Source of the DNA: DAIUFH01 sp036844705
Lineage (GTDB): Bacteria > Bacillota > Clostridia > Tissierellales > Tissierellaceae
Length of the DNA stretch: 16,443 nucleotides
Direction of reading: 5' to 3'
NCBI GenBank assembly: GCA_036844705.1
Contig: DAIUFH010000048.1
Coordinates: 1 to 16,443, forward strand
The translations under genes and the position numbers were made by a program. This document shows positions 7,603 to 15,275 of this stretch, one piece after another. Positions within the stretch are counted from its first letter, which is position 1. The number at the start of each line of letters is the position of its first letter. The notes under the pieces were generated by a model, which saw only the letters and a program-made list of their open reading frames with translations, did no database searches and was not told the DNA's origin.

Positions 7603-7646
7603 GTTTAAAACCCGAGATTCTTTATCTATGTTCAAAATGATGAAAT
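7603..7646 (+). repeat. Dispersed intergenic repeat, degenerate copy B
   Basis: GTTTAAAACCCGAGATTCTTTATC followed by TTCAAAATGATGA matches copies A, C and D but has several substitutions and has lost the terminal TGACA. It lies between the 3' end of the nucleotidase gene and the sigma-factor promoter. Confidence 0.6.
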
Positions 7647-7674
7647 AAAGCTGTAATCCGTTTCCCAATAACTA

Positions 7675-9759
7675 TTAATTTGATGGAATTAACAATATTT
7701 GATTAGGAAAGATTAAATCCGGATTAGCTAGTTTGTTGAATTCAGAAATTTTTTGCCATGGCATTTTATACTTCCATCCTATTTTATACAATACATCTCC
7801 AGGTTGAACAACATATTTTGTAGCTTCCTCAGGAGTCGAAGCTGGTTCTGAAGTCGACTGCTCTGGCTCTAAAGTTGGCTCTGTAGTTGGTTCTGTAGCT
7901 GGCTCTGTAGTTGGTTCTTGTACAGGCTCAGAAGCAGGTTCTTCAACTGGAACTGTATCAATTCCGTATTTTTTTAATACATCATCCGGTATTAAGCCTT
8001 GTTTGATCATATCATCGGCATTTATGGCCTTAGCATTATAGCTTCTTCCATCCTCTGAAACTGGTAGTTCTAATCTGCCAGCTTCGATTTCACCAATCAA
8101 ATATTCTCTAAGTGGATGACTAAAATCAGCACCTATGATTTCCCAATTGTTATCTACCTTTGGAGAAATAGGTGTATTTTCTCTGATATAATCAGCTATA
8201 TAAGCTCTTAATGATTTTGGATCCGATTCAAAATATGGTTCTCCACTGATGATACCCATGCTCTTTAATCCACCATATCTGTAGTTATTGATACCTAGTT
8301 TTATTTTATCTGTATCTTTTAATATTTCTCCTTTGAACTTAACATCAACTATTCTTTCCCCAGCAGGTTTGCTTACATCCACCTTGTAATCTATACCTTG
8401 GAACATATCATAGTTATAGCCCCTTATATTAGGATTGAAACTAAGATTTATATCTCCAGGTGTAAATGTATTGTAATAATTAGCAGACCATTCCATATAT
8501 GCCTTTAGTTCCGCTCCTGTTACTTCAATACCTATCAAAGTATTTGGATATTTATAGATTTCAAATATATTTGCATATGTTACATCGCCTTTTCTCAAGT
8601 TGGAGTTTTGGCTAAACAATGCAGCACCAGCTACATCTGCTCCTGTATATTTAAGCTGTACATCATTTATTAAATCTATAACTCCCGTATCTTTGATTTG
8701 AGCCTCCGGAATTCCCGGAATTTCTGAAGGAGGTGCAAAATCCTCAACAACCTCTCCAATTACCTCATCAATGAAATCGAGAGTGTTTTCATGGTATTCT
8801 TTTGCGTATTCCTTTAACTCTTTAGATGCCTCGTATTCCTTAACATCTATAACGCTAACTTCACTATCTACTATTGTCCATGCATCATTTTTCTTAGCCA
8901 ATTCAAAATCGAATCTTACGACTTGTTCTCCGGCATTCTTAGCTGCTCCAATAAGTGTATTACCTACCTTATGATTTTCAGTCACATGAGCATGACCAGC
9001 TAAAATCGCTGCAACCTCAGGGAAGCTTTCAGCTATCAATGCAGCACCATCTCCAGAGCCTTCATATTCTTCCTCATATCCTATATGAGAAGAAATGATG
9101 ATAATATCTGCTCCTTCTGACTTCATCTCTCCTATATGTTTCTTAACAGTATCCACCGGTGTTGCAAAATCTAATTCTGTAACCTTAGGTCCATCCCATC
9201 TTGGAATATTAGGGTTTGTAATACCAAGGATTCCTACCTTTATTCCAGCTACTTCCTTAATTACATAAGGCTTTACAAGACAAGAACCATCTTTTTTATA
9301 AGTTGCATTTGCTGCTAATATCGGAAAGTTTGCTTCTTCTTCAATCTTTTTCACCATATCAAGACCAAAGTTGAATTCATGATTTCCTAATGTCATTGAA
9401 TCATACTTCATGAAATTCATTACATCAATTACGGGATGCTTTAATTCCAATTTCGTGTTGTATAGGTCATCGGAAAGAATAGTTCCTTGAATTGTATCGC
9501 CATTGTCTATTAGCAATGTATTCGGGTTTTCCTCCCTAATCTTTTGCACTATTGTATAGATTTTGGCCATACCAAGATTGTCCACATCTTCCCTATCCTC
9601 ATAGGAATAATTGTAGATATTTGCATGAATGTCAGTTGTCCCAATAACAGTGAGCTTAACGTTTTCATCCTCTGCAAATGTCTTTGATGGTACTATCATT
9701 ATTCCAAGTACCATGATGAATGCTATTAACATACTCAATAGCCTTTTGTTTTTAAACAT
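7675..9759 (-). CDS. Wall-anchored 2',3'-cyclic-nucleotide phosphodiesterase / 3'- or 5'-nucleotidase with LysM
   Basis: This secreted metallophosphoesterase is predicted to hydrolyse extracellular nucleotides or cyclic nucleotides for phosphate and nucleoside salvage. It has 694 residues. A signal peptide (about 1-29, cut after TFA) precedes a calcineurin-like domain with the metal-binding motifs TDIHAN, NGDTIQG, GNHEFN, SSHIG and GHAHV (about 36-260). The 5'-nucleotidase C-terminal domain follows (about 330-500). A Thr/Pro/Glu-rich EPTTEP-type linker (about 605-648) leads to a LysM peptidoglycan-binding domain (649-694, YVVQPGDVLYKIGWKYKM). The DNGDTIQG and HPVIDVMNF features favour the CpdB/YfkN branch over plain 5'-nucleotidase. 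It starts at ATG 9759 behind AAGGGGGAGAG. LysM replaces the sortase or membrane anchors of other Gram-positive homologues. Substrate preference is uncertain. Confidence 0.92.
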   Translation of the reverse strand: MFKNKRLLSMLIAFIMVLGIMIVPSKTFAEDENVKLTVIGTTDIHANIYNYSYEDREDVDNLGMAKIYTIVQKIREENPNTLLIDNGDTIQGTILSDDLYNTKLELKHPVIDVMNFMKYDSMTLGNHEFNFGLDMVKKIEEEANFPILAANATYKKDGSCLVKPYVIKEVAGIKVGILGITNPNIPRWDGPKVTELDFATPVDTVKKHIGEMKSEGADIIIISSHIGYEEEYEGSGDGAALIAESFPEVAAILAGHAHVTENHKVGNTLIGAAKNAGEQVVRFDFELAKKNDAWTIVDSEVSVIDVKEYEASKELKEYAKEYHENTLDFIDEVIGEVVEDFAPPSEIPGIPEAQIKDTGVIDLINDVQLKYTGADVAGAALFSQNSNLRKGDVTYANIFEIYKYPNTLIGIEVTGAELKAYMEWSANYYNTFTPGDINLSFNPNIRGYNYDMFQGIDYKVDVSKPAGERIVDVKFKGEILKDTDKIKLGINNYRYGGLKSMGIISGEPYFESDPKSLRAYIADYIRENTPISPKVDNNWEIIGADFSHPLREYLIGEIEAGRLELPVSEDGRSYNAKAINADDMIKQGLIPDDVLKKYGIDTVPVEEPASEPVQEPTTEPATEPTTEPTLEPEQSTSEPASTPEEATKYVVQPGDVLYKIGWKYKMPWQKISEFNKLANPDLIFPNQILLIPSN

Positions 9760-9793
9760 TGATCTCTCCCCCTTGTTTAATTTTGTTCCTCAT

Positions 9794-9824
9794 ATAAATA
9801 TATTCTTCCAATAATGCAAAATCC
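9794..9824 (-). promoter_or_regulatory. Candidate promoter of the nucleotidase gene
   Basis: On the - strand TTGCAT, a 17-bp spacer and TATATG lie about 35-65 bases before the ATG at 9759. The match to sigma-A consensus is moderate and endpoints are approximate. I see no Pho box or other operator. The 107-bp gap to the upstream adaptor gene has A/T-runs but no convincing terminator, so some read-through from the efflux operon is possible. Confidence 0.4.
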
Positions 9825-9866
9825 CTTCTTTTTGAAAAAATTTTTTTGTTAAAATTTTAACCTTAT

Positions 9867-11093
9867 CTACTTGACTTTGACTCCATCCTTTATGGAATTT
9901 TCAGGTGACAATATTATTAAATCCCCTTCTTTTAATCCTTCTATGATTTGAATCAGTCTTTGGCTTTCAATCCCTGTTACCACTTCTCTTAAGGCTGCCT
10001 TGCCGTTATCAACGATAAATACATATTCCTTGTTATCCATTTCAAATACAGCATCTTCAGGAACAATCAAGGCGTTTTCTTTTCTTTCCATTATAATATC
10101 CAAATCAAGCTCATAACCAGGTTTAAGTTCTACATCTAGCTTATCAATTTCTATATCGATTTTTATCCTTTTTTGCTCTATTCCTAAATCCGATATCTTG
10201 CTATATGCTATTGGATGGATCTTATTAACTACTCCCTTTAAATCTACAATATCTAAATCATTGCTTGATATAATAACCTCTGATCCTTCTTTAATTTTTG
10301 CTACATCTCCTACAAGGACTTCACTTTCAATATACAAATCATTTGTATTACCTATATCCATTATATGCATACCTGGTTGCAGATAACTTCCTACCTCTAC
10401 ATCCTTAGTAAGTACAGTACCATCCATTGATGCCATAATAGTATAATCTTTTCCGGAATCTATTAAACTTTCCTTTTGTATGTCAATCTGTTTTAACTGT
10501 GACTCATACTGAGCCATGATATTTCCAGATATAGGTTTAGTTAATTGATCTAAATCCAGTTTAGCCTTCTCAAGATTGCCTCGTTCCACATCCAAGCTTC
10601 TAACGGCAGCCTCATATTCCTCATTACTAACAGCTCCTCCTTCAAGCAGAAGCCTCGTATCATTTACCTCATTCTCTGCTGTTACAATTCTCTTCTCAAG
10701 ATTATTAATTTCAATTTTAAGCTTTTCAATAGCTTCTTGATCGGCAGGCTTCTTTGCTTCATTGTATTGAGCCAATATCGATGACCTTTGAGCATCCAGC
10801 TCTTCTATTTTTCTTGAAAGCTCTTCTCCATCTAACTTTATAAGTACATCTCCTGCCTTTACCTTGTCTCCTATATCAACAAAATCTTCAGTAACCTTCC
10901 CAGCAGTAGGGGAATATACATTCACATGCTCCCTTACCTTTACTTCGCCTATCTCTTCAACATAAGAAGCTATGTTTCCTCTCGATACTGCTTCTGTATT
11001 TACCTCTATGGCTTTATTTTGTGATGCAATGGCAGTTGAAACCCCAGTTATCAATATCACTGCTATGATTACAATTATAATTTTCTTTTTCAA
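9867..11093 (-). CDS. HlyD/MacA/YknX-type periplasmic-adaptor-like subunit of an ABC exporter
   Basis: This is the adaptor subunit of a MacAB/YknXYZ-like efflux pump. It is membrane-anchored outside the cell and works with the ATPase and permease encoded upstream. It has 408 residues. An N-terminal membrane anchor (about 4-23) precedes the first lipoyl half (VYSPTAGKVTEDFVDIGDKV, about 59-78). An alpha-helical hairpin (about 90-215) with tip LLLEGGAVSNEEYEAA follows, then the second lipoyl half (MDGTVLTKDVEVGSYLQPG), a beta-barrel and a membrane-proximal domain (VPEDAVFEMDNKEYVFIVDNG to the end). The start is a TTG at 11093 behind GGGGG (11105-11101) at 7 nt; no ATG is suitably placed. A 142-bp repeat-bearing gap separates it from the permease gene, wider than usual inside such operons. 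Confidence 0.93.
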   Translation of the reverse strand: MKKKIIIVIIAVILITGVSTAIASQNKAIEVNTEAVSRGNIASYVEEIGEVKVREHVNVYSPTAGKVTEDFVDIGDKVKAGDVLIKLDGEELSRKIEELDAQRSSILAQYNEAKKPADQEAIEKLKIEINNLEKRIVTAENEVNDTRLLLEGGAVSNEEYEAAVRSLDVERGNLEKAKLDLDQLTKPISGNIMAQYESQLKQIDIQKESLIDSGKDYTIMASMDGTVLTKDVEVGSYLQPGMHIMDIGNTNDLYIESEVLVGDVAKIKEGSEVIISSNDLDIVDLKGVVNKIHPIAYSKISDLGIEQKRIKIDIEIDKLDVELKPGYELDLDIIMERKENALIVPEDAVFEMDNKEYVFIVDNGKAALREVVTGIESQRLIQIIEGLKEGDLIILSPENSIKDGVKVK

Positions 11094-11115
11094 ATTCTTT
11101 CCCCCTTCTTTTTAT

Positions 11116-11143
11116 AACTAAGAATTAAGAACTAAGAACTAAG
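11116..11143 (+). repeat. Four tandem 7-bp units (AACTAAG / AATTAAG)
   Basis: The units are AACTAAG, AATTAAG, AACTAAG and AACTAAG. Similar sequence in opposite orientation (CACTCTTACC..CTCTTAACTCTTAC, about 11198-11229) lies on the other side of repeat copy C. AACTAAGAGTTAAGAATTAG also occurs beside copy D (about 14323-14341). The heptamers therefore travel with the dispersed repeat. Confidence 0.75.
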
Positions 11144-11144
11144 A

Positions 11145-11183
11145 GTCTAAACCCGAGATCCTTCACTTGCGTTCAGAATGACA
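11145..11183 (+). repeat. Dispersed intergenic repeat, copy C
   Basis: GTCTAAACCCGAGATCCTTC, ACTTGC and GTTCAGAATGACA match copy A over nearly the full unit. Copy C sits inside the efflux operon, between the permease and adaptor genes, in antisense orientation to transcription. It is flanked by the AACTAAG-type repeats, giving a composite element of about 115 bp (11116-11230). Confidence 0.8.
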
Positions 11184-11235
11184 GTCGTGTGTGTTCTTCA
11201 CTCTTACCTCTTCACTCTTAACTCTTACCTGATGT

Positions 11236-13593
11236 TTACGATACCCTGTTCTTCAATGCTTCCATAAAATTAATATTATGGATTTTTCTTAGGGTCGCAA
11301 GCTGTGCAATGATTACAAACAATACTGTGGCTACTCCTGAAATAATATACGTACTAGGAGATATCAATATAGGTATACTATATATCTCCGTTGAAACTGC
11401 TGTTGATAGTCCAACACACATTCCATACCCTAGAGGAACACCCAATAAAATACCAACTATGGTCATAAGCCCATTTTCTCTAGTCACTAATCTATATATT
11501 TGGTTTTTCTCAAAGCCTAAAACCCTTAATGAAGAAAACTCCATTATCCTCTCATTTATACTTACAGTAGTTATGTTGTAGACAATAGCAAATCCCAATA
11601 CTCCTCCAAACATTAGCATGATGCCCATTGAAGCTATTATCATATCCATAAACTCCAATAAACTATTTTTCATATCCTGAACAGATTGTATCTGACTAAT
11701 ATTTTTTACATCCTTCATTTTAGCCACTACATCATCATTAGAATTTATTAGAACTCCTGTGACTATATCACTTTCGTCCATTACATCATACATCTGATTT
11801 ATATCCATATATGCATTGCTACCTAAGTATTGCCGGATAATTCCCTTTACTACTATGGTTTTATCATCCTTATCCGGGAAATAGCTTTTGATTAACAATT
11901 CATCCCCCACCTTAACATCTAAGGCCTTCGCAAGAATTTCAGAAAGAATTATCCCACGTTCTGGCAGCTGTATTTTGAATCCACTTTTGTCCTTGAAATT
12001 GTACAGCTTAGTATTATTTGGTAAAGCAATAACGCTTGTAGCTTCCTTTCTCCAACCTCTTCTTAGCTCCAACGGAAGTTCTACCTTTTGCTCTATATGC
12101 TCTAAATCAATAAGCTGCGAAATTTCAAGCATTGCCTTTTCATTCATAGGTGAAGCGAAGTCTATACTATAATCCATAGTCTGAAATTGCCCATACTGCG
12201 TATCAAACATAACATTAAAAATCGTAGACATATATACTGGAACCATTGTTATTGCATATGTCAATGCAATTCCTATAACTAAAAATACCGCCCTTCTTTT
12301 ATTTCTAAGTATATTTCTGATAACCATCTTCCAGCTAAAAGATATTTTATTCCAAATAGATTTCACATTCTCCAACCAGATTCTTTTACCAGATTTAGGA
12401 GCTTCAGGTCGCATGGATTCAGCAGGAGATATATTCAATACACTTCTTGCCCCCATAAGCCCAGAACCCATGCAAAATACCGTTGTCAGTAATATTCCAT
12501 AAACGAAATAACTATAATAAATCTTCATACGGAATACTGGTATATTCATAAAAATAATATAAAGTTCTGTAAAGGCCTTAGAAATAGGAATACTCAACAA
12601 GATTCCTATCACGGAACCAATTACCCCCATTGATAAAGAATATTTGGCATAATGCATCAATATGGCCTGATTGGTATACCCCATTGCTTTCATTACACCA
12701 ATTGATGTTCTATCCTTTTTCACCATCCTTGAAAGCATTATATTGATTATTACAGCTGAAACCATTAAGAATATAAACGTAATTGCACCTGACATAGCCT
12801 CCAAGGATTCCACTTCCTGCATCATCATGCTATGGCTTAGCTGGTCTTCTCTCTTTGTTACTCGTCTGACGCCATACCTATGAAGCTCATCCTCTAATTC
12901 ATCTACGATACTGTCTATACGATTTAAATACTCATCATTTACCTTTACCATAACTTCATTGTAGCTACCCTGATAACCTAGACTCATCTGTGCAAAATCC
13001 TCTGACACATATATAACCCCAAATTTATCTGGGGCAGGTAACAATGTTTGTTCATTTTCCATTAGGTAAATATATTCAGGACTTCCTACTACCCCTACTA
13101 CCTCGAGTTGGTATTCTCTTCCACCTATATAAGGGGTAATCACATCTTTAAGCTGCATATTTCTACCAACATAAAATTGTTGCAGCACTACAGTAGTTCG
13201 CGGACTACCATCAAGCACTTTCCCTTCCAAAGTGTACAGGCTATTTATACTATTCTCCTCCATAGGCAAGGAAACAATCCTTACATTTACTTTTTCCGTA
13301 GAATCCTCTACTCTTAGTGGCACGTCTTTGCTTACCCGTCCCTGTGCCATCTCAATACCTTCAATAGAAGTTAGTTTGTCAATAGCAGCTTTCGGTATCC
13401 TTGAAACCTCTATAAATATATCCCCAAAATTAGTAATATCGTAATAATGATATATTGAATTATAAAGATTGTCCGCTACCATACTCAAGGACACATATAT
13501 AGTAAGGGCTAAAATAATCATTACAGTGATGGAAATAAACTGACCCTTTGAATGCTTGACGAACCTTATCAATTTTACATCAAGTTTTTTCAT
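11236..13593 (-). CDS. Double-FtsX-domain ABC transporter permease (MacB/LolE-like)
   Basis: This membrane subunit of an ABC exporter has 785 residues from ATG 13593. Eight predicted membrane segments are arranged as two repeats of 1+3. The first is near residues 18-38 and is followed by a large extracellular MacB-type domain. Three more lie at about 270-395. A fifth (RAVFLVIGIALTYAITMVPV) precedes a second extracellular domain, and the last three end near the C-terminus. FtsX-like signatures include GVMKAMGYTNQAIL and SSLRVLGFEKNQIYRLVTRENG. The ATPase stop and this ATG overlap as TAATG, so translation is coupled. A GTG 6 nt upstream (13599) is a less likely start. Together with the adaptor this suggests drug, peptide or lipid efflux. 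The substrate is unknown. Confidence 0.93.
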   Translation of the reverse strand: MKKLDVKLIRFVKHSKGQFISITVMIILALTIYVSLSMVADNLYNSIYHYYDITNFGDIFIEVSRIPKAAIDKLTSIEGIEMAQGRVSKDVPLRVEDSTEKVNVRIVSLPMEENSINSLYTLEGKVLDGSPRTTVVLQQFYVGRNMQLKDVITPYIGGREYQLEVVGVVGSPEYIYLMENEQTLLPAPDKFGVIYVSEDFAQMSLGYQGSYNEVMVKVNDEYLNRIDSIVDELEDELHRYGVRRVTKREDQLSHSMMMQEVESLEAMSGAITFIFLMVSAVIINIMLSRMVKKDRTSIGVMKAMGYTNQAILMHYAKYSLSMGVIGSVIGILLSIPISKAFTELYIIFMNIPVFRMKIYYSYFVYGILLTTVFCMGSGLMGARSVLNISPAESMRPEAPKSGKRIWLENVKSIWNKISFSWKMVIRNILRNKRRAVFLVIGIALTYAITMVPVYMSTIFNVMFDTQYGQFQTMDYSIDFASPMNEKAMLEISQLIDLEHIEQKVELPLELRRGWRKEATSVIALPNNTKLYNFKDKSGFKIQLPERGIILSEILAKALDVKVGDELLIKSYFPDKDDKTIVVKGIIRQYLGSNAYMDINQMYDVMDESDIVTGVLINSNDDVVAKMKDVKNISQIQSVQDMKNSLLEFMDMIIASMGIMLMFGGVLGFAIVYNITTVSINERIMEFSSLRVLGFEKNQIYRLVTRENGLMTIVGILLGVPLGYGMCVGLSTAVSTEIYSIPILISPSTYIISGVATVLFVIIAQLATLRKIHNINFMEALKNRVS

Positions 13594-14303
13594 TACCACT
13601 CAATCCTTTCAGGGTCAACCGGATTTTTATTGATATAATCGTCTATAATTTCGCCACTTCTCATTTTAATAACTCTATCCGCCATATCCCCAATAGGAAC
13701 GTTGTGAGTTATAATGACCACAGTTTTGTTGTATCTTTTATTTATTTCCTTAAGTAATGCCAATATCTTGATCCCTGTTTCAAAATCAAGAGCTCCGGTA
13801 GGCTCATCACATAGAAGCAACTCTGCATTCTTTGCAACAGCTCTAGCTATGGCAACTCTCTGTTGCTCGCCACCGCTCATCTGTGATGGAAAGTGATTTT
13901 TTCTTGCTTCAAGTCCTACTGTCTCCAAAACTTCATCCACATCAAGTGCATTCTTGCAAATCTCTGTAGCAAGCTCTACATTTTCCCTAGAAGTAAGAGT
14001 TCCCATCAAGTTATAGAATTGAAATACAAATCCTATCTTATCTCTACGATAAAAGGTAAGCTTCTTGTCATTAAGACCTATTATATCCTCACCATCCATT
14101 ATCACTTTTCCTTCAGAAGGAGTATCCATTCCCCCAATTATATTAAGTAAAGTACTCTTTCCAGACCCACTAGGTCCCAATATTGCCACAAATTCTCCTT
14201 TGTTAATCTCTAGATTGACATGCTTTATGGCTGGTACAGTGACTTCGCCCATCTGATAAATTTTGCTCACATTCTCAATACTTATTAAACTTTCATTAGT
14301 CAA
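13593..14303 (-). CDS. ABC transporter ATP-binding protein (MacB/LolD/SalX type)
   Basis: This cytoplasmic ATPase powers the FtsX-type permease encoded immediately downstream. It has 236 residues. Walker A is GPSGSGKST (43-51), followed by a Q-loop FQFYNL, the signature MSGGEQQRVAIARA, Walker B LLLCDEPTGALD and the H-loop ITHN. All catalytic elements are intact and length is normal for the MacB/LolD subfamily. The start is TTG 14303 behind AAGGGGTG with a 6-nt gap; the nearby ATG is out of frame. The last codon and stop overlap the permease start (TGGTAATG). The tetR gene lies 204 bp upstream, separated by repeat DNA. Confidence 0.96.
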   Translation of the reverse strand: MTNESLISIENVSKIYQMGEVTVPAIKHVNLEINKGEFVAILGPSGSGKSTLLNIIGGMDTPSEGKVIMDGEDIIGLNDKKLTFYRRDKIGFVFQFYNLMGTLTSRENVELATEICKNALDVDEVLETVGLEARKNHFPSQMSGGEQQRVAIARAVAKNAELLLCDEPTGALDFETGIKILALLKEINKRYNKTVVIITHNVPIGDMADRVIKMRSGEIIDDYINKNPVDPERIEW

Positions 14304-14357
14304 TTATTTCACCCCTTTTTTAACTAAGAGTTAAGAATTAGTTACTATTCACAGCTA

Positions 14358-14385
14358 ATTATATATAATCGTCAGCCTGTGTCAT
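14358..14385 (-). promoter_or_regulatory. Candidate promoter of the ABC exporter genes, with -35 inside repeat copy D
   Basis: On the - strand ATGACA (14385-14380), a 16-bp spacer and TATAAT (14363-14358) lie about 55 bases upstream of the TTG at 14303. The -35 hexamer is the terminal ATGACA of the dispersed repeat. If used, it would give the exporter genes a start site separate from the tetR promoter. The evidence is consensus matching only. Confidence 0.45.
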
Positions 14386-14501
14386 TCTGAACCGCAGGTG
14401 AAGAATCTCGGGTCTAAACCCGTAATCCTTCGAAAGCAGTAATCATACTGTAACCCTCAGGATGACAGTAAAGGTATCACTTGACTTCGCTCGAAATGAC
14501 A
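14380..14501. repeat. Dispersed repeat, copy D: composite of head-to-head units
   Basis: An inverted unit (TGTCATTCTGA to GAAGAATCTCGGG, 14380-14412) and a direct unit (CCCGTAATCCTTC to TCAGGATGACA, to 14467) share the TCTAAA centre. They can fold into a long imperfect hairpin: 14380-14390 pairs with 14457-14467 except at one G/A position. A third partial unit (CTTCGCTCGAAATGACA) ends at 14501, 6 bp from the tetR stop. It fills the gap between tetR and the ATPase gene. No T-run follows the hairpin on the transcribed strand, so it is not an obvious terminator. Confidence 0.78.
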
Positions 14502-14507
14502 AAAATC

Positions 14508-15086
14508 TTAGTTGCCTAATAGTCCGTATTTAATAAAATCATAGAAATTGCTACAGAAGTTCTTCAATGCCGCCTCACTGTTTATTATCTCTGAATAATT
14601 AATGAGCAGACCATCGATCATTATATTTAAAAGCTCCGCCACAAATTCCACATCTACTTTTCTTACCTCACCCTTTTCAATACCTCTATCAATTATGTCA
14701 GTAAAAATCTTCTTGGACATTTTCTTTTTATTTTCTATGAGATTTTTAGCTATATATTTGTTATCCATAACATCTTTATAAAAAGCCAATGAAAATGACT
14801 TCATGCTATCAAGACTAAAATTTAATAAAACATCAATTTTTTCAATAGTTCCATCCACTTCATCTATGTGGTTTACCAGATTTATATAAGTTTTGTTTGA
14901 AATGGAATCTACAGCCTTAATAAACAAATCTTCTTTTGAGGAAAAATACTTGTATATAGTCATCTTGCTAATACCAGCAGCATCTGCAATTTCATCCATA
15001 GATACGGCCTTGTATCCTAATTTACAAAACAGTTCCTCTGCTTTCTCCATTAATCTATTGTATTTAACTTCACTCTGAGTTCCCAT
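14508..15086 (-). CDS. TetR/AcrR-family transcriptional regulator
   Basis: This probable repressor controls itself and perhaps the exporter genes downstream. It has 192 residues from ATG 15086. The N-terminal helix-turn-helix (about 10-55) reads LMEKAEELFCKLGYKAVSMDEIADAAGISKMTIYKYFSSKEDLF, given in pieces: AEELFCKLGYKAVSMDEIA, then AGISKMTIYKYFSSKEDLF. A helical ligand-binding domain typical of the family follows. The start is chosen because GGGGG lies 6 nt upstream. The 21 extra codons possible to 15149 run through the operator and promoter. The perfect palindrome at 15130-15163 overlaps its own promoter, so autorepression is likely. The inducer is unknown. Confidence 0.94.
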   Translation of the reverse strand: MGTQSEVKYNRLMEKAEELFCKLGYKAVSMDEIADAAGISKMTIYKYFSSKEDLFIKAVDSISNKTYINLVNHIDEVDGTIEKIDVLLNFSLDSMKSFSLAFYKDVMDNKYIAKNLIENKKKMSKKIFTDIIDRGIEKGEVRKVDVEFVAELLNIMIDGLLINYSEIINSEAALKNFCSNFYDFIKYGLLGN

Positions 15087-15129
15087 GTCCAGCCCCCTAT
15101 TCACACACCTATTATATATATACTGTACT

Positions 15130-15163
15130 TTTATACTATAATAGTACAATATTATAGTATAAA
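15130..15163. promoter_or_regulatory. Palindromic operator overlapping the tetR promoter
   Basis: Perfect 13-bp arms, TTTATACTATAAT (15130-15142) and ATTATAGTATAAA (15151-15163), are separated by 8 bp. On the - strand TTGTAA (15169-15164), a 17-bp spacer and TACTAT (15146-15141) form a sigma-A promoter. The palindrome covers its spacer and -10 box. Size and position fit a TetR-family autoregulatory site; binding itself is inferred. Confidence 0.7.
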
Positions 15164-15170
15164 TTACAAT

Positions 15171-15214
15171 AAAAAATGCAGATGATCTACTCTATTTTTG
15201 AGTATACATCTGCA
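15171..15214 (-). terminator. Factor-independent terminator of the antitoxin gene
   Basis: On the - strand an imperfect stem (TGCAGATGTATACTC pairing with the segment 15177-15192, one bulge and one mismatch) with a short A-rich loop is followed by TTTTTT (15176-15171). It ends transcription from the 15276-15533 gene before the tetR promoter, so the two are separate units. Confidence 0.8.
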
Positions 15215-15275
15215 CTATATTTGGACATAAGTTCTAGATTATTAAAAATTATTGATTCAGTTTAATCATAATTTT

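Noticed and set aside
9848..9861. GTTAAAATTTTAAC perfect palindrome after the adaptor gene
   Set aside because: The stem is pure A/T apart from its ends and no T-run follows on the transcribed strand, so it is not a convincing terminator or operator.
11116..11143. CRISPR-like or VNTR array
   Set aside because: There are only four contiguous 7-bp units without spacers, and they belong to the dispersed repeat's flank.
15087..15149. N-terminal extension of the TetR protein to 213 residues
   Set aside because: The extra 21 codons run through the promoter and palindrome, and the good ribosome binding site is just before ATG 15086.
15248..15268. Remnant of a mazF toxin after the antitoxin gene
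   Set aside because: The only frame after the stop has six codons (MIKLNQ) with no resemblance to MazF. The space is then filled by a terminator.
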